From an uncultured Veillonellaceae bacterium (GTDB taxonomy: Bacteria > Bacillota > Negativicutes > Veillonellales > Megasphaeraceae), in the NCBI GenBank assembly GCA_900546795.1, contig UREG01000056.1, forward strand, positions 1-10,511: a stretch of 10,511 nucleotides of DNA, written 5' to 3'. Position 1 is the stretch's first letter, and the number at the start of each line of letters is the position of its first letter. The notes beneath the pieces are model-generated. The model saw only the letters and a list, made by a program, of their open reading frames with translations. It was not told the DNA's origin and searched no databases. Shown here piece after piece: positions 1 to 6,600 of the stretch. The position numbers were made by a program, and so were the translations under genes.

Positions 1-80
1 AGCTGTGCAGGAGTATTGGCTGCCCGGCATGGGGCATTGGAGTGGGATTGTTTATTGAAGAAAGTAGGAGCTAAGATAGG

Positions 81-318
81 GATTTTCGCTAGGGAGATGT
101 AGTGGAGTTGATAAGGAGTGAGACATTGGGGAGGCGTAAAAGAAAAGGGGCGTTTTTTCTGTTTGATAAAGAGAAAAGAAGTTAATGTGTGGAAGTTTTT
201 GCTCTATGGCAGAAAAGTTGATAATACAAGAAGATGGGGAAGGAAAATTTTCTCTAGGGAGATATAGCAGTTAATAAGATGATGAAGTATGGGGATGTTT
301 TTCTGCTTGATGAAAGTC
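81..318. repeat. Two diverged copies of a composite repeat
   Basis: The first copy (about 81-175) has a CTAGGGAGAT core at 89-98, followed downstream by TTTTTTCTGTTTGATA. The second (about 246-318) has a near-identical core at 254-263 (CTAGGGAGAT), followed by TTTTTCTGCTTGATG. The cores are 165 bp apart and the CTG(T/C)TTGAT motifs (159 and 303) are 144 bp apart; both distances are multiples of three. The second copy runs directly into the 57-bp tandem units. Substitutions and a small internal length difference mark an old duplication. Function is unknown. Confidence 0.55.
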
Positions 319-465
319 TGGGCATCATGGAGCAGAGGATAAGAAGAGGCAGATTGCTTCTGTTTGATGAGAGTGTAGGCGTCATGGGAGTAAGAGAAGG
401 GAAAGGCAGATTTTTTCTGCTCAATGAAAGTGTGCGGTGCAGGGAGTGAGAGCGCAGAAAAAGAA
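294..465. repeat. Degenerate 57-bp tandem repeat, three units
   Basis: Units start near 294, 352 and 409. Each opens with GAT followed by a T-rich stretch and CTG(C/T)T(T/C). The first two then have (A/G)AGT, GGC(A/G)TCATGG and a purine-rich tail ending GGCA; the third is more diverged after GAAAGTGTG. The CTG landmarks fall at 303, 360 and 417, exactly 57 bp (19 codons) apart. The GGCAGATTTTTTCTGC junction of unit 3 could fold into a small hairpin. In the + frame starting at ATG 279, the units read as a 19-residue repeat containing LLDESLGIM, LFDESVGVM and LLNESV before a stop at 447-449. No good ribosome binding site precedes that ATG, so I do not call it a gene. Confidence 0.7.
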
Positions 466-490
466 GGGGTGCGTTTAAGGAAAGGTCTCG

Positions 491-524
491 AACGTTATTG
501 TGCTGTCAACGTTATTGTGCTGTC
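491..524. repeat. Perfect 17-bp tandem duplication
   Basis: AACGTTATTGTGCTGTC occurs twice back to back (491-507 and 508-524). A degraded start of a possible third copy (AGTGTTATGG) follows from 525. Identity of the two copies points to a recent duplication by slippage or a short-range copy event. It lies about 130 bp upstream of the cupin promoter. Confidence 0.85.
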
Positions 525-654
525 AGTGTTATGGTTTTCGATGGGGAATGAAGAAGGGGAAATGGTGTAAAAAAGATAACGTGGCAAGGAATGCGGGTGT
601 AAGGATGGCGCAGGGAGACGATTCTTGGATATTGCGAAAAAGTTTGAAAGGAAA

Positions 655-683
655 TTGACACACACCGCAGAGGTCGATATAAT
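655..683 (+). promoter_or_regulatory. Fully consensus sigma-70 promoter (P1) for the cupin gene
   Basis: TTGACA at 655-660 and TATAAT at 678-683 are separated by exactly 17 bp, the ideal housekeeping promoter. The expected transcription start is near 690, inside the hexamer array that begins at 687. A short perfect palindrome, CGAT-ATA-ATCG (675-685), overlaps the -10 box and could be an operator, though it is short enough to arise by chance. The predicted leader to the ATG at 808 is about 118 nt. Confidence 0.85.
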
Positions 684-686
684 CGC

Positions 687-746
687 TTGGCGTTGGCGTT
701 GGCGTTGGCGTTGGCGTTGGCGTTGGCGTTGGCGTTGGCGTTGGCG
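687..746 (+). repeat. Perfect hexanucleotide microsatellite, (TTGGCG)x10
   Basis: Ten uninterrupted TTGGCG units fill 60 bp, starting 3 bp after the -10 box. The predicted transcript therefore begins inside the array, and its first 55-60 nt would be (GGCGUU)n. Perfect repeats of this kind change copy number by replication slippage. A 6-bp unit would change leader length without affecting any reading frame. Regularly spaced GG pairs with 4-nt gaps could form two-tetrad G-quadruplexes. On the minus strand the array reads as alternating Asn-Ala, which I regard as incidental. Confidence 0.95.
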
Positions 747-748
747 AT

Positions 749-778
749 TTGCGGGAAAGAAGGAAAGTTGTGTATAAT
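749..778 (+). promoter_or_regulatory. Possible second promoter (P2) close to the cupin gene
   Basis: A perfect TATAAT lies at 773-778, but the best -35 is only TTGCGG (749-754, 18-bp spacer, 3 of 6 matches). If used, it would start transcription near 785 and give a leader of about 23 nt that excludes the hexamer array. The surrounding AT-rich stretch makes a chance -10 match likely. Confidence 0.35.
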
Positions 779-807
779 AAAATAAATAAGACTAGGAAGT
801 GAATGCC

Positions 808-1251
808 ATGTTGAAACGATTTGATAAAGAGACCTACACCTGGGAAGGTGTGGAAAAACTGGTATATAAGCAGGACAACAGTCCATTTAAAGATGTGACC
901 CGCCAGATTCTATTTGATGGGCTGGCGGATATTCCCTGCCAATTCCGCTATTTTGAAGTACAGCCCGGAGGATATTCGACGCTGGAGCATCATGAGCATG
1001 TTCATCTGGTTATGATCTTTCGGGGAAAGGGACAAGTATTACTGGGAAAAGAAGTAAAAGACACGTCTGTGGGGGATGTGATCGTAATACCGCCGCAGAT
1101 GTTTCATCAATTTCGAGCCAATAAAGGAGAAGCGCTGGGATTTTTGTGTCTGGTAAACGTAGAGCGGGATAAAGTGAAACTGCCGACGGAAGAAGAATGG
1201 AAAGACTTGGTGCGGCAGCCGGAAATAAAAAACTTTTTGGAAGAAAAATAA
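808..1251 (+). CDS. Small single-domain cupin protein
   Basis: This 147-residue protein is one beta-barrel cupin domain, probably a cytoplasmic metal-binding protein; no substrate can be assigned. The first cupin motif is PGGYSTLEHHEHVH at residues 53-66, followed by RGKGQVLLG (72-80). His62, His64 and perhaps His66 are the likely metal ligands. The second motif is GDVIVIPPQMFHQF (89-102), with His100 as a further ligand. The usual glutamate of motif 1 is not evident at its normal spacing, which is common in divergent cupins. I chose ATG 808 because AGGAAG (794-799) is 8 bases upstream. The in-frame GTG at 799 would overlap that ribosome binding site. There is no signal peptide. The gene appears monocistronic, driven by the consensus promoter at 655-683, and ends before a hairpin. 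Family assignment is solid; function is unknown. Confidence 0.9.
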   Translation: MLKRFDKETYTWEGVEKLVYKQDNSPFKDVTRQILFDGLADIPCQFRYFEVQPGGYSTLEHHEHVHLVMIFRGKGQVLLGKEVKDTSVGDVIVIPPQMFHQFRANKGEALGFLCLVNVERDKVKLPTEEEWKDLVRQPEIKNFLEEK

Positions 1252-1268
1252 AAGACAGTATGCTGCAT

Positions 1269-1328
1269 AAGCGCCTCATTCGTTAGGAAGGATCGGAGCC
1301 GGAATAACAAATGGGGCGCTTTATTATG
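1269..1328 (+). terminator. Probable intrinsic terminator after the cupin gene
   Basis: AAGCGCCTCAT (1269-1279) pairs with ATGGGGCGCTT (1311-1321) over 11 positions with one G-U pair. GCAT at 1265 can extend the stem to ATGC at 1326 across a short bulge. The loop is long (about 31 nt), and the downstream tract (TTTATTAT) is only moderately T-rich, so termination may be partial. Its position 18 bp after the stop codon supports the call. Confidence 0.5.
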
Positions 1329-1329
1329 C

Positions 1330-1805
1330 GCACGCTGACCTCTGTTATGCTTCTGAATTAATGCAATAGAAATATCAGGCAGGTTCGAAGGTTTTGCTAT
1401 ACAAAGCAGAGCATTTTTTTAGACTGTTTTTAGTGCAGAGGCAGGCAGGAAAGAGAAATCGGCAGCTCTTTACCCCATATACGTTTTGAGCGGAGTGAAA
1501 GGGAGAGCAGAATTTAGGTGAAAGAAGACGGAGAAGGAAGTATTCTGCCGTGATGGCCGCGTAAGTGTAGGTTGTGAATAGGATGCTGAGCCAAGCAAAA
1601 ATGAATTGGGGCAGGGATTCGGAGGCGGTGCAGGAATATGCATATCGGAACCTTGTCAGGATGTTGTCTCTGCACTGCTGAGCAGCAGATCAGTTTTCAT
1701 AGACCGATATGTTCAATCTTTTATCGCGTGAAGCGGGGCATGCGGATTCTTGTTTATTGCACTTTATTCTCTTTTTCAGGAAAAATTATTGGAATAGCAA
1801 GAGTT
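1330..1805. other. Second gene-free, purine-rich spacer
   Basis: No protein-like frame with a ribosome binding site is visible. The stretch 1482-1515 resembles part of the 57-bp repeat (compare 380-414): both run from CGT through a GGAGT core and a purine run to GCAGA or GGCAGA plus T-rich sequence. This suggests a dispersed intergenic repeat family. A T-run at 1414-1420 follows a weak TGCT/AGCA inverted repeat, which I consider too poor to be a terminator. No RNA gene is recognised. Confidence 0.5.
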
Positions 1806-1833
1806 TTGTCATTTATGTCGAATATAGTATATA
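1806..1833 (+). promoter_or_regulatory. Candidate promoter for the OLD nuclease gene
   Basis: TTGTCA (1806-1811) is followed, after 16 bp, by TATATA (1828-1833); TATATA at 1830-1835 would give an 18-bp spacer. Transcription would start near 1840, leaving a very short leader that just includes GGGAGG (1845-1850). The region is AT-rich, so chance matches are likely. Confidence 0.35.
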
Positions 1834-1857
1834 TATGCTGTTCAGGGAGGACTGGCT

Positions 1858-3531
1858 ATGTATTTAGAATATATGAGAATTCAAAACTATCAGATTTTTG
1901 AGGATATAGAGCTCCACTTTCATGAAGACGTCAACTATATTGTCGGAGAAAATTCCGTAGGGAAAAGCAGTTTTTTAGGATTGCTGGGACAGCTGACGGA
2001 AGGCCGGGGATTTTCCGAGCGGGATTATAATAATCCGGATAAGCCGATTATAATAGAGGCTCATATCAACTTATTTGAAGAAGAGGGCGATACGTGCGCC
2101 TGCCTGCCGGAAGCCGTGAAAGAAAAAGGGCGGTATGCGATCCGTTTTGAACAGCGGGTCGATGAAGTGGTGCCGCGGATCTACAATATTCGGACAGGTG
2201 AAGAATTGCCGCTGAATATTATCCGCATCAGCCGCTATATTTCGTATTCTGCGATTCAGCCGGAAGAGTATTATATCTCTTCCCGGATTTACAGCCGGCT
2301 GGAAGAACGGCTCCGCAAATGGAATGAAGCCGGCGATGATCGGATAGATAAACTGGCTAAAGAATTGATCACGTACTATCAGGATCATGGACAGTTTGAA
2401 CCTTCCTACTACGCAAATATGGGGCATTTGTTTCAGCTGATGACGCCGTCAAGCCAAAGTACGGTCGATAATATTCAGGTCATTGCCAATGTTATATTAA
2501 AAATACTGCTCCAGATCTATAAGATGTATTACAGCAAAGCCGTTCCGTTTGAGCAGCTGCTGATCACGGCCAAAAGCGGAAAACGATATTTGCCGCTCAT
2601 GATCAGTATTGACGAACCGGAAGTGCATTCGCACCCGTATATGCAGCGGTCGATCCTGGATTATTATAAACGGATACTAAATAATGAAGACGAGGACTTT
2701 TGCCGGCTGCTGAAAAACTTATTCCACATCGACGGCGTACAGGGGCAGCTTTTTATCGTAACGCATTCGACGGATGCGCTGGTCGATGACTACCGGCATA
2801 TTATCCGGCTCTATCGGAACATGGCGCACAAAGTTAAAGCCGCTTGCGGCAGCACCTTCCATTTCCCGGAAGAATTGGAAAAACATTTGATCATGCATTT
2901 CCCTGAAATCAAAGAAGCGTTCTATGCAAGAAGCGTAATCATTGTAGAAGGCGAATCGGAATACGGCTGTTTCCGCTATTTAGGGAAAACACTGGGCATT
3001 CATTTCGACTATCTGGGGATCTGTCTGATCAATGCCCGCGGAGAAAGCTCGATCAGCAAAATAAAAAAACTGCTCGAATCGTTTAATATACCGACGGTCG
3101 CGTTATATGACGCCGACGTAAAAGAAGCGCGGAAAGGCGGCGAGATTTTCTACACCGATTATATTTGCTTTGAAATGGACGTGGTAGAAACGCTGCTGCG
3201 GAAGAAACGGCGGAAAGTATTGGACACGGTATTCAATATGGCGGTAGGCGGCGCGGCAAAGACGAATACAGAAATGATGCAGAAAGCGGTGCGGAAACTG
3301 GAGATTCATCACAAGAAATATCCGCCGCGGCGGCTGCAGGGCATCTCCGACCGGCGGGAAGACGACCTGCTCATCTATTATTTTGCCTGGATGTATGGGA
3401 ATAAAGGCGTCATTTTGGGACGGGCGCTGGGAAAACAGCTGAAAGCTGATGAGATCCCGTCTTCCTTCACTAAAGTGATTGCCCGCGCCGGCACGCTGGC
3501 CCGATATGGCTGCTGCGACAATGTACAGTAG
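1858..3531 (+). CDS. OLD-family ATPase-TOPRIM endonuclease, solitary
   Basis: This 557-residue protein combines an ABC/SMC-like ATPase with a C-terminal TOPRIM nuclease, the architecture of OLD (overcoming lysogenization defect) proteins. The Walker A is GENSVGKSS (30-38), the Walker B is MISIDEPEVHSHP (248-260), and THSTDA (302-307) is the switch histidine region. No clean LSGGQ-like signature is visible before the Walker B. The TOPRIM domain begins near SVIIVEGESE (359-368), with Glu364 the likely metal-binding acid, and DAD at 418-420 supplies the acidic pair. GGGAGG (1845-1850) lies 7 bases before ATG 1858, supporting this start. OLD proteins cut or nick DNA and some act in phage defence. 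With no GajB/UvrD-like helicase or other partner nearby, it fits the stand-alone class. It is followed by mfd, which has its own promoter. Length and domains look complete. Family is confident; a defence role is inference. Confidence 0.92.
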   Translation: MYLEYMRIQNYQIFEDIELHFHEDVNYIVGENSVGKSSFLGLLGQLTEGRGFSERDYNNPDKPIIIEAHINLFEEEGDTCACLPEAVKEKGRYAIRFEQRVDEVVPRIYNIRTGEELPLNIIRISRYISYSAIQPEEYYISSRIYSRLEERLRKWNEAGDDRIDKLAKELITYYQDHGQFEPSYYANMGHLFQLMTPSSQSTVDNIQVIANVILKILLQIYKMYYSKAVPFEQLLITAKSGKRYLPLMISIDEPEVHSHPYMQRSILDYYKRILNNEDEDFCRLLKNLFHIDGVQGQLFIVTHSTDALVDDYRHIIRLYRNMAHKVKAACGSTFHFPEELEKHLIMHFPEIKEAFYARSVIIVEGESEYGCFRYLGKTLGIHFDYLGICLINARGESSISKIKKLLESFNIPTVALYDADVKEARKGGEIFYTDYICFEMDVVETLLRKKRRKVLDTVFNMAVGGAAKTNTEMMQKAVRKLEIHHKKYPPRRLQGISDRREDDLLIYYFAWMYGNKGVILGRALGKQLKADEIPSSFTKVIARAGTLARYGCCDNVQ

Positions 3532-3548
3532 AGAAAATGAACGGTCTG

Positions 3549-3557
3549 TGCTATAAT
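3549..3557 (+). promoter_or_regulatory. Extended -10 promoter for mfd
   Basis: TGCTATAAT (TG at 3549-3550, TATAAT at 3552-3557) is a perfect extended -10 element 18 bp after the OLD stop codon. No good -35 is visible at 16-18 bp upstream, which extended -10 promoters can tolerate. Transcription would start near 3564, giving a leader of about 59 nt that carries the AAAGGAG and hairpin described below. It would separate mfd expression from the OLD gene. Confidence 0.7.
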
Positions 3558-3572
3558 AAGACAAGAATTTAT

Positions 3573-3622
3573 AAAGGAGTATCCAGGGCTTTGGCGATGC
3601 TAAAGCCCTCTTTGGTGTTGAT
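3573..3622 (+). promoter_or_regulatory. mfd leader: displaced Shine-Dalgarno and strong hairpin
   Basis: AAAGGAG (3573-3579) is a near-ideal ribosome binding site, but the mfd ATG is 43 bases further on. No ATG, GTG or TTG lies 5-9 bases after it. Between them, AGGGCTTTGGC (3585-3595) pairs with GCTAAAGCCCT (3599-3609) over 11 positions with one G-U pair and a 3-nt GAT loop. CTTTGGTGTTG follows, a poor terminator tract. No Shine-Dalgarno lies in the last 13 bases before the ATG. The hairpin might bring the ribosome site closer to the ATG, attenuate transcription, or stabilise the message. TTG 3591 and ATG 3597 open an overlapping out-of-frame reading frame ending at 3722. Confidence 0.6.
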
Positions 3623-6600
3623 ATGGAAAAGAAAATCTATACTTGGCTGCAGCAGGACCCGATATTGCAGGACTGTTTGCAGCTGTATGAGAAAAAAGGG
3701 ATACATGGGATCTACGGCGTAGCCGGTTCCCAAAAGACGCTGCTCACGGCAGGCGCCATAGGGGAACACGAAGGTCCGGTATTTATCGTTGCTTCCGGCA
3801 GAGAACAGGCCGCTTCCTGGTATCAGGATCTGGCAGTCTTTTGTCCGGAACGTCCGGTATATGAACCGCCGATGGTGGATAAAGCGGTGCTCCATGCCGC
3901 CGCTCAAAGCATGGACGGACAAGCGGCGCTGATGGAGCTTTTGGGCCGTCTGCTGCAGCGGGAATCGTGCACTGTGCTGCTGACGCCGGAAACTGCGGCG
4001 CAGTACGTATGGATGCCGGAAATGGTGCGCCAGGCGGTATGCACACTGTCGTTGGGAGAAGAATGGCCCCGTTCCGGATTATTGGAACGGCTGGTCAAAG
4101 ATGGGTATGAACGGTCTGAAAAAGTAGAACGGCGGGGACATTTCGCTGTCCGCGGCGATATCGTGGATATTTATGCGGTTAACTATGAACACCCCGTTCG
4201 GATTGAGTTTTTTGGCGATGAAATAGACAGCATTCGATTCTTTGACGCCGATACCCAGCGTTCACAGGAAAATGCCGAACATATTGCCATCTTGCCCATG
4301 CGTCTGCCCGGGGAAGGAACGACGACGATACTTTCTTACGGAAATGAAGCGGACATCGTGATTTGGGACGAACCGGTCCGGGCGCAGGATCAGCTGAAAG
4401 CCTATTTAAAAGAAACGGAAGACCATCGCCGCATGGCAGGAGATTGGCGTTTCCTCAGCGACAGCGGAGCCGGAAAAAAACAGCTGGTACTCTCGCTGCT
4501 GAGCCAAAAAACGCCGTATCTTTCCGTACGGGAATGGCTCACTGTTTCCGCGCGCCCTGTAGCGGGATTTCAAAAACAGTTCCAGATCTTGGAAGAAGAG
4601 ATTAGGGACTGGCTCGTCCGCGGCTATGCAGTGCTGCTGGCAGTAGCCGACGAGGGAAAGCGGGAAGCGCTGGCGGCCTGGCTGGAAAAAGAAAAGATTC
4701 CTTTCCAAGACAATGCGCAGGAATTGGCCGGTTCCCAGGTATTTTTATGGGACGGAAACGTTCAGGAAGGCTTTGAATTTCCTCAGGCAAAATTAGCGGT
4801 AGTTTCGGCGCTGAATATTTATGGAAACCAGAAGCGAAAACTGCGGAAGAAAGCCAAAAAAGGCGAAGAGATCCAGTATTTTACCGACTTGGAAATCGGC
4901 GACTATGTGGTGCATGACGTCCACGGCATAGGAAAATACTGCGGGATAAAGACGATCGAATCCTTTGGTATCCATAAAGATTATTTGGAAATCCAATATG
5001 CCGGCAAAGATGTTTTGTATGTGCCGAGCGATCAGTTAAACGTGCTGCAAAAATATATCGGCAACGAAGGGGACACGCCGAGACTGCATAAAATGGGCGG
5101 TGCGGAATGGACCCGGACGAAATCAAAAGCAAAAAAATCCATCGATGATTTGGCAGAATCGCTGGTGCAGATCTACGCGAACCGGGAGATCGTAAAAGGC
5201 CATGCCTTTCAGCCGGACACACCGTGGCAGCGGGAATTTGAAGACGATTTTCCCTATGAAGAAACGCCGGATCAGCTCAAAGCCGTGGCGGAAATCAAAG
5301 AAAGCATGGAACAGCCGCACCCGATGGATCGGCTGGGATGCGGCGGTGTAGGATTTGGAAAAACAGAAGTGGCGATTCGGGCGGTCTTTAAAGCGGTAAT
5401 GGACGGAAAACAAGTCGCCGTGCTCGTGCCGACAACCGTATTGGCGCAGCAGCACTATAAAACGTTTACCAATCGATTCTATAATTTCGGCGTTCGCTGC
5501 GATGTATTGAATCGGTTCCGATCGGCAGGCGAAAAGAAAGAGATATTGGAACGGCTGGCGCAGGGAACCTGCGATGTGCTGATCGGCACGCACAGCCTGC
5601 TCAATAAAAAAGTAAAATTCAAAGATCTGGGACTGCTGGTAGTCGATGAAGAACAGCGGTTCGGCGTGGCGCAAAAAGAAAAATGGAAAGAATGGGCCGC
5701 CGACATTGACGTGCTTACGCTGAGTGCAACGCCGATCCCAAGAACGCTGCATATGTCGCTGGTAGGCGTGCGGGAAATGAGCGTGATTGACACGCCGCCG
5801 CAAGACCGGTTCCCTGTGCAGACCTATGTGACGGAATATGCGCCGGGAACAGCAAAAGACGCCATACTGCGGGAATTGCGCCGCGGCGGGCAGGTGTATT
5901 TCATCTATAACCGCGTCGCATCGATCGACAAGATGGCCGAATCGCTGCAGGCCATGCTGCCTGATGCAAGAATCGCAGTCGCGCACGGGCAGATGCACGG
6001 CGCTCTCTTGGAACAGATCATGATGGATTTCTACGAAGGGAAATATGATATACTGCTTTGTACGAGCTTGATAGAAAACGGACTGGACGTGCCCAATGCC
6101 AATACGATTCTGATTTACGACGCGGACCAGCTCGGGCTGTCGCAGCTGTACCAGATGAGAGGACGCGTAGGGCGGAGCCATCGTCTGGCTTATGCATATT
6201 TATTCTATCGGCCGGACAAATCGCTGACAGAAGTAGCGGAAAAACGATTGCAGGCCATTCGGGAATTCACCGAACTGGGTTCCGGATTTAAAATTGCCAT
6301 GCGGGACTTGGAAATCCGCGGCGCCGGGAATCTCCTGGGGCGGGAACAGCACGGCAATATCGCCAATATCGGGTTTGCCATGTACTGTCAAATGCTGGAG
6401 GACGCGATACGCCGGCTGAAAGACGGCAGCGAATATACGCCTCCCCCGCCGGATACCGTGCTGGAAATTCATGTGGATGCGTTTATCGATGAAACCTATA
6501 TCTCGGATATGACGCAGAAAATAGAAATGTACCGCCGGCTGGCAGCCTTAAAAACGCTGGACGAATGGAGCGAACTTGCTGATGAAATGGTCGATCGCTT

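Larger units (their letters stand above)
1..654. other. Gene-free, purine-rich spacer with degenerate repeats
   Basis: No reading frame here has a good ribosome binding site together with protein-like composition. The + strand is rich in G and A, so the minus strand has few stop codons, and its open frames are probably a composition effect. Several related repeat units lie between 81 and 465, and a perfect 17-bp tandem duplication lies at 491-524; both are listed separately. A weak further match to the repeat (ttttcg, then a gggga-like stretch) lies near 533-553. I see no tRNA or rRNA pattern. The left edge may still hold the tail of a transcript from outside the window. Confidence 0.6.

Noticed and set aside
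214..494. Minus-strand open frame across the 57-bp repeats, with recurring IKQK-like residues
   Set aside because: It has no start codon, ends at a TAG at 214-216, and pyrimidine-rich composition explains the lack of stops. The in-frame spacing is noted as a finding, but a gene is not supported.
687..746. CRISPR array or protein repeat
   Set aside because: The units are contiguous hexamers without spacers, so this is a microsatellite. No cas genes are nearby.
799..807. GTG 799 as the cupin start
   Set aside because: It sits on top of the only Shine-Dalgarno (AGGAAG, 794-799), whereas ATG 808 has ideal spacing.
512..886. Minus-strand open frame of 124 codons containing an Asn-Ala run
   Set aside because: The Asn-Ala run is simply the reverse reading of the TTGGCG array. 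The frame overlaps the cupin gene start and its promoter, and it stays open because the minus strand is pyrimidine-rich.
1395..1420. Terminator-like TGCT/AGCA repeat followed by seven T residues
   Set aside because: The stem is only 4 bp with a large loop, and no gene end is close enough to need it.
1638..1901. Plus-strand frame of 87 codons before the OLD gene
   Set aside because: It is Cys-rich with no recognisable family, has a poorly spaced ribosome site, and overlaps the well-supported OLD start by 44 bp in another frame.
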